Positions 23,595 to 35,110 of a stretch of 64,000 nt of DNA are shown here, piece by piece. The position numbers and the translations under genes were made by a program. The notes beneath the pieces were generated by a model, which was not told the origin of the DNA, searched no databases, and worked only from the letters and a program-made list of their open reading frames with translations. The stretch's first letter is position 1. Every line of letters starts with the position of its first letter. Origin of the DNA: Trichomonas vaginalis G3 (taxonomy: Eukaryota > Parabasalia > Trichomonadida > Trichomonadidae); NCBI RefSeq assembly GCF_026262505.1, contig NC_067207.1:1310252-1374251 (forward strand). The letters are read 5' to 3'.

Positions 23595-23847
23595 AAGGAA
23601 AGTACATTCACTATTTTGACCAAAATTTTAAATTTTTCATGGGGTTGTAAATCTTATAATAACTAGATGAATAAGGAATAAATCCCCAGTATGATGTGCA
23701 TCATTATATTAAACACTATATGTAAGGCCGGTGATTCTATTAACACTTATGAAGATCTATAGTTATTTTGTTAGCAGAGTTAAATTTGATAATTTCCAAA
23801 ACTCTTATATTTCAAAATTAAAGTGTGCGAATGCATTTAAATGAGAG

Positions 23848-25270
23848 CAAAAAAGAGAATGATGCTGTTAAACTAGGTGTTAATTTCCAATTATTTCGCA
23901 TCAACAAGAACTACCCAGTAAATTCGGCTATCTTTCTTTGCAATTAATTTTCTATTTTTACATATATTTATAATGGTTAGGGGTTTGAAGAAAAGTTACT
24001 AGAGAATTATTGATTTTTGAAATAATGCAGAATTTTAGCTTGAAGAAATCATTAATTTATGAGCTCCAAATTGCTAACCATGACGAAAGAATCATTAAAT
24101 TTGCTACAATTAAATACATTTATTGCCGAAGGTTAAGATTATGAAATTAAAGTTTGAAATATTGCCTTTGAAATAAAAATTTAAAAATTTGATTATATAA
24201 TCATGATAATATATTATTGAAATTAAAAGAAAATATTTTAAAACTGCATTCAAATATTTTTGAATGTCTTATCTTTATAAAATATTAAAGATAGCTTGAT
24301 TTTATCATCATTAGTTGTTATCAAGTTTTCTTTCTTTTGATGAACAACAGTAAATGATTTGTTAATACATTGTCTTTTCCTTTTTCGCAGCAAAATCAAA
24401 AAGTTATGATGAATCTTGTACTCAATTTTGAAACTCTCTGATTTACAAGTAACATCCTTTGGAAAAGCAGTCCTATTCTGTTTTTCAAGATATTTTAAAG
24501 CGCCTATTTCATACAATGTGCAGATCTATTCGAAATTGCAAGAACTCTCAAGAAAAATGCAGCAGCAGAAGATTTCCAAGTTTCTAGCATCAAAAATTTA
24601 CAACCTTAATAACACAGTTAAAGAGAAGCTCGATAAGAAATAATTTAACCATAAAGCTGGAAACTATTCGATATCTACTATTGGATATAATAAAAAGTTA
24701 ATTGTAACATATTTTAACATGCTATTTTGCTGACTCTGTTCGCATTATATTACCATATATATCTTTTTTGAAATCTAAAAAAATTTTACGATTTTAACCA
24801 TGTGTTTGTTGAAATCATATATCAATCTTAGCTAAAGTATAGTTTAATGAGTCTGTCACCAAGCTAATGTATGAATTTTCAAAATGTCAATATGTTATTT
24901 TTTCTGTATATTCCGCCATAATTTCATGTATTATACTTTTCAACTATTATTTAATATTTTTATCGATTTAAATATATGATAAGATGCTTAGTTCTCCGGA
25001 AAACGATTTTTAATCACAATTTTAACTTTCCAAAAGAATTCGAAAATAAAAATTCCTCTCAATTTTCTAATATTCTAACCTAGCCAAATCTCTTAGCCAA
25101 ATTTTTTTTGGCCCGTATAAATATTGTTAGGCACTATATAGGGATGCTATTTATCCTATTTTCATCCCTATTTTACTGTTATCGCCTAGTGAATGTACCC
25201 TTTTTAAAAGGTTGATAAAATTTATAGATCGTAATGTCATTTTTCAATTTTTTTGAGGCAGTGTTTGAAA
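23848..25270. other. Host DNA outside palindrome 1, no firm gene
   Basis: AT-rich sequence not mirrored elsewhere in the window. Two overlapping antisense ORFs lie at 24250-24516 (-) and 24416-24643 (+). The last ~40 codons of the + ORF (basic, Leu/Gln/Lys-rich) look the more gene-like, but neither is recognised and I cannot choose between them. An initiator-like TCATTT at 25238-25243 lies 28 bases before the membrane-protein start. Confidence 0.4.
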
Positions 25271-26172
25271 ATGAATATTACTGACTTTCAGAACGAAAGT
25301 CATTTATATGTTTATTCAGACATCAAAGCAACATTCGTCACTGACTTTATTTTCGCAGCCTTTTCATTATTTTCGGCATCATTTAATTTTTACTATTTAC
25401 AATTCGTCAACCTGCGAAGAGAAGGGCGAGGTTGAAGGTCAGTTCGAGGCACAAATCTTCATAACAATTACAGCGGTTTTCTGCAAAGGCTTGGGGTTTA
25501 TTTATTACTGGCTTATTTTTGGCCATAAGAACGCTAAACCTGGCAATCATGATTTCTGGGATCGGTACTCTGTCCTTCCAGCGGTATTCCCAGGTTATGT
25601 AAAGCTATTTGCCTATTGCTTTATTTTCTTTTCCTGGTGCTCCGTTTGTTTTGACTCCCCTTGAAAAAGATTCAGTTAATTTTTTACTCAAGAAGCAAAT
25701 GGGTATTGATGACTTTGATTTCCTTGTTTGCGTATTTTTCACGATCTCAATTATTTGTATGCTTACATGCAATCCGGAAACATTCCACAAGGTAGAGGCT
25801 ACAATAGCCATTTTACGTGATCTTATTATCTTCTTCTTATTCTCACTTTACTTAAAAGAATTTTCAAACTTTTCGAAGAGCCTTGCCCAGGATGGAGCCT
25901 CTCCAGAAAAAATTACTCTTTATCTGTATCACGCCGCTCATCGTTTCTCTCATTATTCGTCCATAAGTATTGGAATTTACACTTATGGATTTATCCACCA
26001 AATCATGACAAGAGAAGTGATTTGGCTACAACTTAATTTAATCATATACCTAATAGAAATACTCATAACTGAAATTGTTCCAATTGGTTCTATTGGCATT
26101 ACAAGACTCACAGGATCAATGCAGAAAACTGCAAAGAGTGAGGATGTAGCACAGTTCCTTGCTATTAGTTAA
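25271..26172 (+). pseudogene. Multi-pass membrane protein gene, frame interrupted twice
   Basis: Coding sequence starts MNITDFQNESHLYVYSD and ends AQFLAIS at a stop overlapping TAAA. It runs through three frames, shifting near 25425 and near 25630. About six or seven hydrophobic segments alternate with charged loops (for example LVCVFFTISIICMLT and DLIIFFLFSLYL), so a plasma- or endomembrane protein of ~300 aa is likely. No family recognised. Because this sits beside the damaged arm and the gap, the two shifts are probably sequence errors in a functional host gene. Confidence 0.65.
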
Positions 26173-26392
26173 ACTTTTTTATTAATAAATCTTATGTTAT
26201 TTTTTTTATTATTAAATTCAAAGTTTTTTTTTATCATCAAATATTACATAAATCGTCCATATAATTAAGTTGATGTGGTTAAGATTCGATCTCATTGTTG
26301 ATTATTCATTTCACATTTCAAATAAGTAACGCGAAACATGTAAGACGCTGACATATAAAAGCTGGAATGATAGCCAATAATTTAGTACAAAT

Positions 26393-27108
26393 AGGCAAAC
26401 CCAAATTTTAGCTAAAAAGTGACAGGAAAAAAAACGTTTAGTATTAAAAAAAAGACCGATGAGAAGCTTCGTTCGAAATATAGAGGGACTGAGAATGCGC
26501 AACCATTCTCAGGGAATATTGGATGCTATTCCCCGTTCCCTCTGTATGGAAATTGAGGTTTTCAAAGGGAGTTAAAATAATATCAAATTTATACTAATTT
26601 ACTTCAAATACAAAAGTATTTGACAGCTAAAATTAGTTACTTTAGCAAGCCTATCAATACCCTTTTACATTATTGTTACTTTTTCGGAATAAAAGTAAAA
26701 ACAAATTTATCTCAATTTACTTCAAAAATACAAAAGTATTTGACAGCTAAAATTAGTTACTTTTAGCAAGCCTATCAATACCAACTTTTACAGAATTATT
26801 GCTACTTTTTCGAAATAAAAGTAAAAAACAATTTATACTATTTACTTCAAAATACAAAAGTATTTTGACAGCTAAAATTAAGTTACTTTAGCAAGCCTAT
26901 CAATACCCTTTTACGAATTATTGCTACTTTTTCGAAATAAAGTAAAAACAAATTTATAACCTAATTTACTTCAAAATACAAAAGTATTTGACAGCTAAAA
27001 TTAGTTACTTTAGCAAGCCTATCAATACCTTTTACGATTATTGCTACTTTTTCGAAATAAAATAAATTTATTATCAAAAACCTTTTTTTTTTCTTAGTAA
27101 AAATAAAA
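26393..27108. repeat. Dispersed repeat B, partial copy with 120-bp array
   Basis: From GGCAAACCCAAATTTTAGCTAAAA onward this matches 49598-50306 and its mirror at ~32590-33290, but the flanks differ, so it is a separate copy. It contains four units of a 120-bp tandem repeat (marker TTTGACAGCTAAAATTAGTTAC) at 26582-27065. Similarity stops at ~27108, 50 bases before the gap. Confidence 0.85.
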
Positions 27109-27157
27109 TGTTATTTTATATCAAGTTTTATTCATAAATTTTATAATGTTGTATTTT

Positions 27158-27182
27158 NNNNNNNNNNNNNNNNNNNNNNNNN
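27158..27182. other. Assembly gap (25 N)
   Basis: A run of 25 N marks a scaffold join. The sequence to its right is the outer end of palindrome 2. Confidence 0.99.
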
Positions 27183-27872
27183 TACTGTTAAACATGAGAC
27201 TAAAATATTAACTATCCCTATTTATATAATTGCCAAAATTATACATTTTGAAACATTTCTTTTTAAATATCAAAATTTGAGCTTTATAAACATAGCTGCA
27301 TGAAGCTAAATAAAACTAAGAACTAAGTTATCATGTGTCAATTACTTTGAATTTCATTGAATATTCATTTCATATTTACGATTCAACAGAGAAAGAAAAC
27401 CTAATTATATTTAAACCACACTACCATAAAAACTTACATGTTTTCTTGAGGAACATTGCTGAAATCGATACTGTCGAAAAAAATATTTGCTAAACTAGAT
27501 TTCAATAGTTTAAAGATCATTTGTATTAATTTATATTTTGAAAGTATACAAGCCCAGTTTTACTTGTTGATCTTGATATATGAAAGTTCTTGATCAAAAA
27601 CGATATTTCAGAGAAACTTACTAAACTCTTAAATTTTATACGCTGAAAATTTAATATACCTAGCGATAGTCAGCTTGCTCTAAAGGAGCTGATGATTATC
27701 TGAGTAGATCGAGCGAAGTCAATCTCGTTCTAAGGGAACGAAAGGAAACAAATCCATAATATTCGGCTGTACGTTGCACGCAAAGGACCTTATTCGTTGA
27801 AATAAAAAATTCTTATCCACCACAAGCGAAATTTTTGAGAATTGTGAAAAAAATACGTTTTTTAAATAGAAA
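27183..27872. other. Mirror of host spacer 54886-55565
   Basis: Damaged reverse complement of the spacer upstream of the coiled-coil gene. No gene seen. Confidence 0.7.
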
Positions 27873-28958
27873 ATGTCAGGGGAGGCGCCAAAACAGAGCA
27901 ATCGCCAGCCTAAATCGGATGCGGATTACCGAGAATGAGAAACAAACTGTTATGCAGAAGAAATCTATTGAATCTATAGCAATGATGATTTGCCTTATTT
28001 TGTAAATTAATGACAAAATAAGATGTATTGCCTTGATAAAGAAGATTATATTGGCCGCCAAGGATGCTGACCAGCTATTCTGAAGCATGCAAGCAAGAAG
28101 ATCAAACCCGCCCAAAAACAAATTACTAAAAAAGAACAACAAAACGAATTCAACTCAGAACTCTCTCAACGAAAAAAGAAGCCAAAAAATTAGAAGAAAA
28201 ACTTCAAAGAAAATTCATGAGGATACAAATTCAAAGCAACAAAGCAATGCAAGAAAAAACGCCAAACAAAATAAATGAAAATTGAAAAGAAAGTGGCTGA
28301 AAGAATGCCCAGACAAATACAGAAGATCCAAAACAAACTCATCGAACTTCGCGAAACAGCAAGAACTCTCGCCCTCGCCGCTCATTTATGATGAAACTCA
28401 GCTATAGAAAGGTAGCAGAAGCTGAACAACTTAGAGCAAGAAGAAGCGTAAGAATTGCACAAAACCGTACTCAACCATGACTAACCGGCGTGCCAAAGAA
28501 TAAACTTCTTTACCCAACATAAAGCTCGAAGTTACAAAATTCAACGACTCAAGAGCCGAAAAGCCGATGTTATTGCAGCAGAAATACATGTTCTCGAAGG
28601 AACAACGAGAAGAACCGTGAGATTGTCCTCAGAGCATAAAACCAAGCAAATTACAAGAAGATCCGTTAAACGTGGAAATGATTCAGGATCTGTACAATGT
28701 CACTTCCTTCCTAGGAAGCACAGTGGAAGCAACGAGAACAAGCTTCCTCCTCATCAGACCACCCAAATGAATCCACAAAACCAGGAGAAACAAGAATATG
28801 CAAAGAGTCCACCAAATAATCACAGCAACAAAAGAAGAAACAGCCACAAACAGCAACAGAGAAAAGAAACCAGCACAAACAACCTTTCTGTAGCTGCCTG
28901 ATGTTAAAAGATAAAGTGATGACATCCCAGCTGCTGAGGATGAAGAAAACAAGAATAA
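27873..28958 (+). pseudogene. Mirror copy of the 350-aa coiled-coil gene, frame-damaged
   Basis: Reverse-complement copy of 53833-54885, starting MSGEAPKQ and ending at the equivalent stop. Many one-base insertions break it into short blocks. The host gene at the other arm is intact, so this is probably an artefact copy. Confidence 0.85.
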
Positions 28959-29487
28959 CCAAATTTATTTTTTTTTGTCTAAAGCTTTTATTTTATTCTT
29001 TTTTTAAAAAATTCCTGCGTAAATCGAATTTTTTTAATCTTTGTTATGATTTTAACTGGACTTACTCAGTAAATCGTGCCAAAATTTCTTGATACCAAAC
29101 AAACATATTCATGTTGCATCCTTCCATGACTTACTAATAATAACACCTTATTTATACAAAAATTCAAAAACCTCTAATGTTTCTATTAAGCGAGCATCGC
29201 AATTTATTTTAACAAGTATGGGTACTAATATTTCTATGATGAAATAACAATCATTATTTTGCAAAATGATGAGCAGGGAATCAACACAATTATATTCATT
29301 TTGGGCATATTCTTTGGAAAAATCGAAAAATTCTTGAGAATTTACATAAATGCAATTTGAAGCGAGTAATTCCATTCATCATTTTATTGCATATTTTTAT
29401 TATCAAAAACATTCTTTTAATTTGTTGTTATTACATACGAGAAAAACGATATCTGTTCTATTTTATATAATATATAAAAAAACAAAC

Positions 29488-32019
29488 TTAGAGAATTTAG
29501 ACAAGAAACTCCAGGTTGGTTGTTCCAAGTTGACAACAATTGCAGGACTATACAAGCAGAAGCCTCTTGAATACGCGATAGAAACCAACTTGCCGCAGCT
29601 CTTTGCGCAGTCAAGCGTTCTAGGCCCAATTATTTTTCCTGTTCAGCCGGACGACAAAACGTCGAAATTCCATCGCAAGCAAAACCAACAATCTAATCAT
29701 TTTCCTTGTTATTTGTGGACAGTCATCCAGGTATCCTCAAAAACACACCTTCAAGATCCAAATCTGCCTATGTTCTAGATACAGCCAAATGTTCCATTCA
29801 ACTCTTCCGAACTTGCAAGAAACATTCTTTCCTGAGCAAAATCGTTATTCCATTCTATCTGTCGGCTTGTGTCGACCCGTCAATTTCCAAACACTATCCA
29901 TCTTTCCTTATAACAACACATCTCGCTCTCCAAGGTGGCAATGCCTATTTCATCTGGTTTGACAATGCCCAAACGCAAGAGTGCACGTCTTTCATCCCAT
30001 CTTTCCGATCTTGAGATTCAGTTCATGGATAATTGCAGGAATGTCGTTTAATAACGCATTGCTCCGGATTCTTTGTAAATAATTCTGAATGTAAAACATG
30101 CGCGACACATGCGGTCTTATTTCCGGCATGGCCATCAAAACGGCAATAATCTAGTTTCTTTATTAATTTGCGTCATAATCAAAGAATCTTCCATAGTATG
30201 TCGGACACCGATAAAATTCATAGTAACCGAACGGTTTTGGACAATTGAATAGTTTATGGTCGCATTACGTTCTGGATGAAATCGGTGTCATCGTAATCCA
30301 GGGCGACTTCCTGGAGCCATCTTGTGGTCCTCATGGTCAATAACTCGGCATTTGTAAGCACAGATATCTAAAGAATCGATATTAGAACCAATTCAAGTCA
30401 ATTTCTAATTTCAATGGGTTAAATGCAAGCTTTGATCACGTGGATCTCGTTTGATGGTTCAAAAAAGATCTCTTGATTCATGTTATGGAAACATCGCAAT
30501 TTACCAGAGCTTTTCCTAACAATTTTGAAACGCATCTGCAGCCTGGTTGTGGAGCCAGCAACAATGTCTGAGTGTTCTTGTACATCAACGGAAGGAATCG
30601 ATCTATCGACATTACATTGAATTTACCCCAAAAACTGACGGGAAATTGTTGCCGACACAAGTAGATCTGATTGCAGGAGAAAGTCGGACGTGCGTTAGAG
30701 TTCGTTGAGTGTATAGACCACGTCCGGAATTCTGTTGAACTTACAGGAGTTGCAGAATGCATTTAAAGTTGGAGGTTAATTCGGAAGTGATGATAGAGGT
30801 TCTCGCCAAGAGAAAGAGGCTTGAGTTTTGGTGTTCGACAATCTCTTTAGGGAGAGTAGTAATCTCCATTATTTGCTGAGAAGTTAATGTTTTTATATTT
30901 TTCTTTTGCAAGAAATTCAAGATTTAATGTGCTAAGTATTTTGGATATGAGCTCTATTTGTTGTATAGTGTCTGGAATTCGTTCTGCATGCGATATATCC
31001 GAAATTTCAAATTCTTATTTAGACATAATTGCAAAACTTTCGATGCAGAAAGTCTGGAAAGCTCTTGTAATTGATTCTCTAGTAATATCATGAGTCGTAC
31101 ATTCTGATTTGTCATTTTTGGACAGATTTGAAATGACTTGTGGTCTGTGGTCAAAAGATTTGACATTTGGAGGGAATCTGGACACTCATCAATCAGGTTA
31201 TTGCTGATATCGAGGTTGAGTTAAGTTCACAAGATGTGTTTAATGGCCTCTCTTTAATGTGAGGAATCATATATAAGTAACATATCGGACTATAATTAAC
31301 GTATCTGGTAGTGAGCATGTGATTCCAACAAGAAAAATTAGCTGTAAGTGAAGTAAGTTCGACCTTCGGAAAAAGTTTTATCAATCGGAGGAAACTTCAC
31401 AAATAGTGGTTATGTTGATAAATCAACGAAGTTTTGCATTTGGAAATGATCATATCTGGCCGAAACGTAGTGATATTATTTCCAGGAAAGACTTAATTCC
31501 TGATAGTTTTCATGAGGAAAAAGCCAATGTCTTTAAATTGTTGAAAACCAACATTTTAATTTGAGTAGTTTCGGTGGGAATGTCAGTGGAGGCATTTCGC
31601 GTTAAGGTAGTTGATCATTTAAGTCAGTTGATTTCAATTCCCGGTAAATCTAATTCGATTTGCGTTAAATAGTTTACGATCAAGGTTGAGAACTCGTAAT
31701 AGTCTTGAGTGAGTAATCATTTTAGGAATATTCATTTATGTTACATTCCGTTAGATTTAGCGTTTTTATGCTTTGGATATTCTAAAAATAACATCTGGAT
31801 TATCGCAAGAACTTGTCGCAAATCATTCTGTTGATAAGTCAAGAACTCATTAGATTGAGAAGTTTTAATGGAATTCTTTGGATGTGATTTTGAGCCAAAT
31901 CAGCTGTTTCAGAGGATGATCTTCGGGAATGGCGAAGCGGGAATATCGGTCAAATACGCATTGATCTTTAGAACTTCTTTATTCGGATCAAATACGTGTT
32001 TAGAAACTCCTCCTCCCAT
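29488..32019 (-). pseudogene. Mirror copy of the LRR-PP2C gene, frame-damaged
   Basis: Reverse-complement copy of 50840-53317. The start context (MGGG with the same upstream run of A/T) and the end are both present, but the interior has dozens of small indels, so no long ORF survives. Net length is 54 bases greater than the intact gene. Confidence 0.88.
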
Positions 32020-33549
32020 CCGAATAAAAAAAAATTTTTTTAAGGTGCCCTATAGACGATAGAACCCACCCTCAGAAAAGCACTTTTAAGCGTATTATAT
32101 TGAGAACTAGAATCCGGATAATCCATTCATTCGAGTTCTAATAAGGTTTAATTTTGTGATGTTTACATTATCGTTATAGGGCACCCTTAAGGGTTTCTGA
32201 ATATTCTGAAATTGGAGGCACGAGTAGGGGTAATTTAGCTAAAAGGTGACACGCCTGTTTGAAAAGTGACACACCCGTGAAGGGTGTGATTACCGATCCG
32301 AATTTCGACAGTTTAGAATTTAAAATTTTTTATGGAACTGTTTGCGAGTTTCATAAAGAATTTTAAGGAATATAAGCAAAGATTTTGAATCAAAATCTTA
32401 GACCTAAGCCGGCTCGATTTCGCTCGCGGCTTCCGCGAATTACAGATCAGCCAAAGATTTGAATCAAAAGTCTTCGAACTAAGCCGATCGCTCGCTCGCG
32501 GCTTTACTTTATTATTTTAAATTTGCCATATTTCCATCAAAAGTTCATAAAGCGTAAAAAATTTCGTTCTATTTACTTAAGAAAAAAAAGGTTTTGATAA
32601 TAAATTTATTTTATTTCGAAAAAGTAGCCAATAATTCGTAAAAGGCTATTGATAGGCTTGCTAAAAGTAAAACTAATTTTAGCTGTCAAATACTTTGTAT
32701 TTTGAAGTAAATTAGTAAAATTTGTTTTTTACTTTTATTTCGAAAATAGCAATAATCGTAAAAGGGTATTGATAGGCTTGCTAAAGTAAACTAAATTTTA
32801 GCTGTCAAAGACTTTGTATTTTGCAAGTATTAGTATAAAATTTGTTTTTACGTTTTATGTTTCGAAAAAGTAGCAATAATCGTAAAAGGTATTGGATAGG
32901 CTTGCAAAGTAACTAATTTAGCTGTCAAATATTTTTGTATTTGAAGTAAATTAGGTATAAATTTGTTTTTACTTTTATTTCGAAAAAGTGAGCCAATAAC
33001 GTAAAAGGGTATTGATAGGCTTGCTAAAGTAACTAATTTTAGCTGTCAAATACTTTTGTATTTTAAGTAAATTAGTAATATAAATTTGATATTATTTAAC
33101 TCCCTTTGAAAACCTCAATTTTTCCATACCAGAAGAACGGAGAATAGCATCAATAATCCCCATGAGAATGGTTGCCTCTCCAGTTCCCTCTTATTATTTC
33201 AAAACGAAGCCTCTCATCGGTCTTTTTTTTTGAATACTAACGTTTGTATCCCCTGTCACATTTTAGCTAAAATTTGGGTTTGCCTTTCGATTTTCGTCTC
33301 CATTCAAAAAAAAACCACGTTTCAGAAAAAATATTATTGGCCCATTAAAACATTTTCGATTTTGGAAATACTGCATTGACGAGGGATTTCTTTTTATTTT
33401 TCAAAATAATAGGTCATTTCAACTAAACCATTATCCAATCCACTTTTTGAATAAATTTTTTGCTATCTCGGGCAATTCAATTTGACCGGAAATATTACAG
33501 TTCTAATTTTTTCAGGTTATATAATTTTTAGTTTATTTTGACAACAAAT
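32020..33549. other. Mirror of the phosphatase upstream region
   Basis: Damaged reverse complement of 49346-50839. It contains the MITE-like insert (32042-32195), the paired GC-richer repeats (~32400-32510) and a four-unit repeat B array (~32600-33090). No gene seen. Confidence 0.8.
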
Positions 33550-34905
33550 TGTTATAGACCGAAAATAGATTTTTTCGGTTTTCTCTTCAAATAATTGAAA
33601 GAATGATACTATTATAGTGTTATTATATTATATAGCATATAATCATGCTATAGCCGAAAATTATAAGTTTTGAAGAAGATTGAATATAACACAAATAAAT
33701 TTGAATGTAAAGTTAATTCTTGTTGTTTTTAATAGCTATTTAATGAGAAATCCAATATTGCAAAATTCAAATTGAATGATTGAAAAGAACAGAAAAAGTC
33801 ATTCTTTTCAATTTCGAATATGTTTCATTGTATTTATAATTATATGGCAAATAAGATATTTAAACTTGATTTTGAAGGAAATTCACAAAATTGAAATAAT
33901 TCAAATAATTTTTTATTCAAAAAATAAACTAGTTATTTGAGTTTTACTAATTATCTATTCAAACTACAAAGTTTGTAATTTAAAATATTTTGTTGAGATC
34001 AGATTGAATTAATTCAAGGTCTTTTCAATTAATATTAATAACCATATTACGCATTTTCGAACATTCTAAACAAATATATAAAAATGGGAGACGAATGTTA
34101 AATTTGCTAGACATGGGGGAGTTGTCTGCAAAGTTTTAGCCTTTATCTCTAACAAAAAATTAATTTTTTAAAAAAATGACCGAATACGTTCATCAGCGAG
34201 AAAAAAATAAAAGGCAAGATAGAATTTTCTAGACATAAAGAAGTGTTTACCGAGTTTTAGCTCTTATCTCTAACAAAAAATTAATTTTTTAAAAAAATGA
34301 CCGAATACGTTTCACAGCGAGAAAAAAATAAAAGGCAAGATAGAATTTTCTAGACATAAAGAAGTTGTTTACCGAGTTTTAGCTCTTATCTCTAACAAAA
34401 AATTATTTTTTAAAAAATGACCGAATACGTTTCACCGCGAGAAAAAATAAAAAGGCAAGATAGAATTTTCTAGACATAAAGAAGTTGTTTACCGAGTTTT
34501 AGCTCTTATCTCTAACAAAAAATTAATTTTTTTAAAAAATGACCGAATACGTTTCACAGCGAGAAAAAAATAAAAGGCAAGATAGAATTTTCTAGACATA
34601 AAGAAGTTTTTACCGATTTTAGCTCTTATCTCTAACAAAAAATTAATTTTTAAAAAATGACCGAATACGTTTCACAGCGAGAAAAAAATAAAAGGCAAGA
34701 TAGAATTTTCTAGACATAAAGAAGTTGTTTACCGAGTTTTAGCTCTTATCTCTAACAAAAAATTAATTTTTTAAAAAAATGACCGAATACGTTTCACAGC
34801 GAGAAAAAAATAAAAGGCAAGATAGAATTTTCTAGACATAAAGAAGTTGTTTACCGAGTTTTCTCTTATCTCTAACAAAAAATTAATTTTTAAAAAAATG
34901 AACAA
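33550..34905. repeat. Maverick terminal inverted repeat, copy 2 left
   Basis: Unique end segment (33550-~34125) plus about seven 121-bp units to ~34905, then the subterminal segment to ~35110. Damaged mirror of 47770-49345. Confidence 0.88.
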
Positions 34906-35110
34906 TAGTAGCTATATGTTGAAGGGTTTTGTGGACTTTTTTGTAAACGTAAGAATTCATAAACATTTTTGAGCGATTTTGTATCATTTTTTTTTACATA
35001 TGAAGTAAAAAATGTATGATTTTTACGGTTTTTATTCTTTACGTTTCTTGAATAAATCAAGATTAAAAAATTTTCAGAATCGTAAGGAAATTCACTAAAC
35101 CCATCATAAG

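Larger units (their letters stand above)
1..23847. repeat. Giant palindrome 1 (inverted duplication, arms ~11.6 kb)
   Basis: Bases 1-11618 reappear as reverse complement at 12219-23847, around an unpaired loop at 11619-12218. The arms contain host genes (kinase, 229-aa protein, 43-aa protein), a Maverick end and a mariner, all mirrored in the same order. The left arm keeps host reading frames open. The right arm has many one-base gains and losses, so the same host genes are broken there. The left arm may continue before the window. An assembly or read fold-back artefact is the likeliest cause; a real inverted duplication is the alternative. Confidence 0.93.

Noticed and set aside
24250-24516. 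88-codon minus-strand ORF
   Set aside because: Overlaps another weak ORF on the opposite strand, no recognisable domain, and in low-quality sequence; reported only as an undecided region.
21239-32019. Second genuine loci for the kinase, coiled-coil and phosphatase genes
   Set aside because: They are exact mirror images of neighbouring genes, including spacers and element insertions, and differ mainly by scattered small indels. An artefact or very recent fold-back fits better than separate genes.
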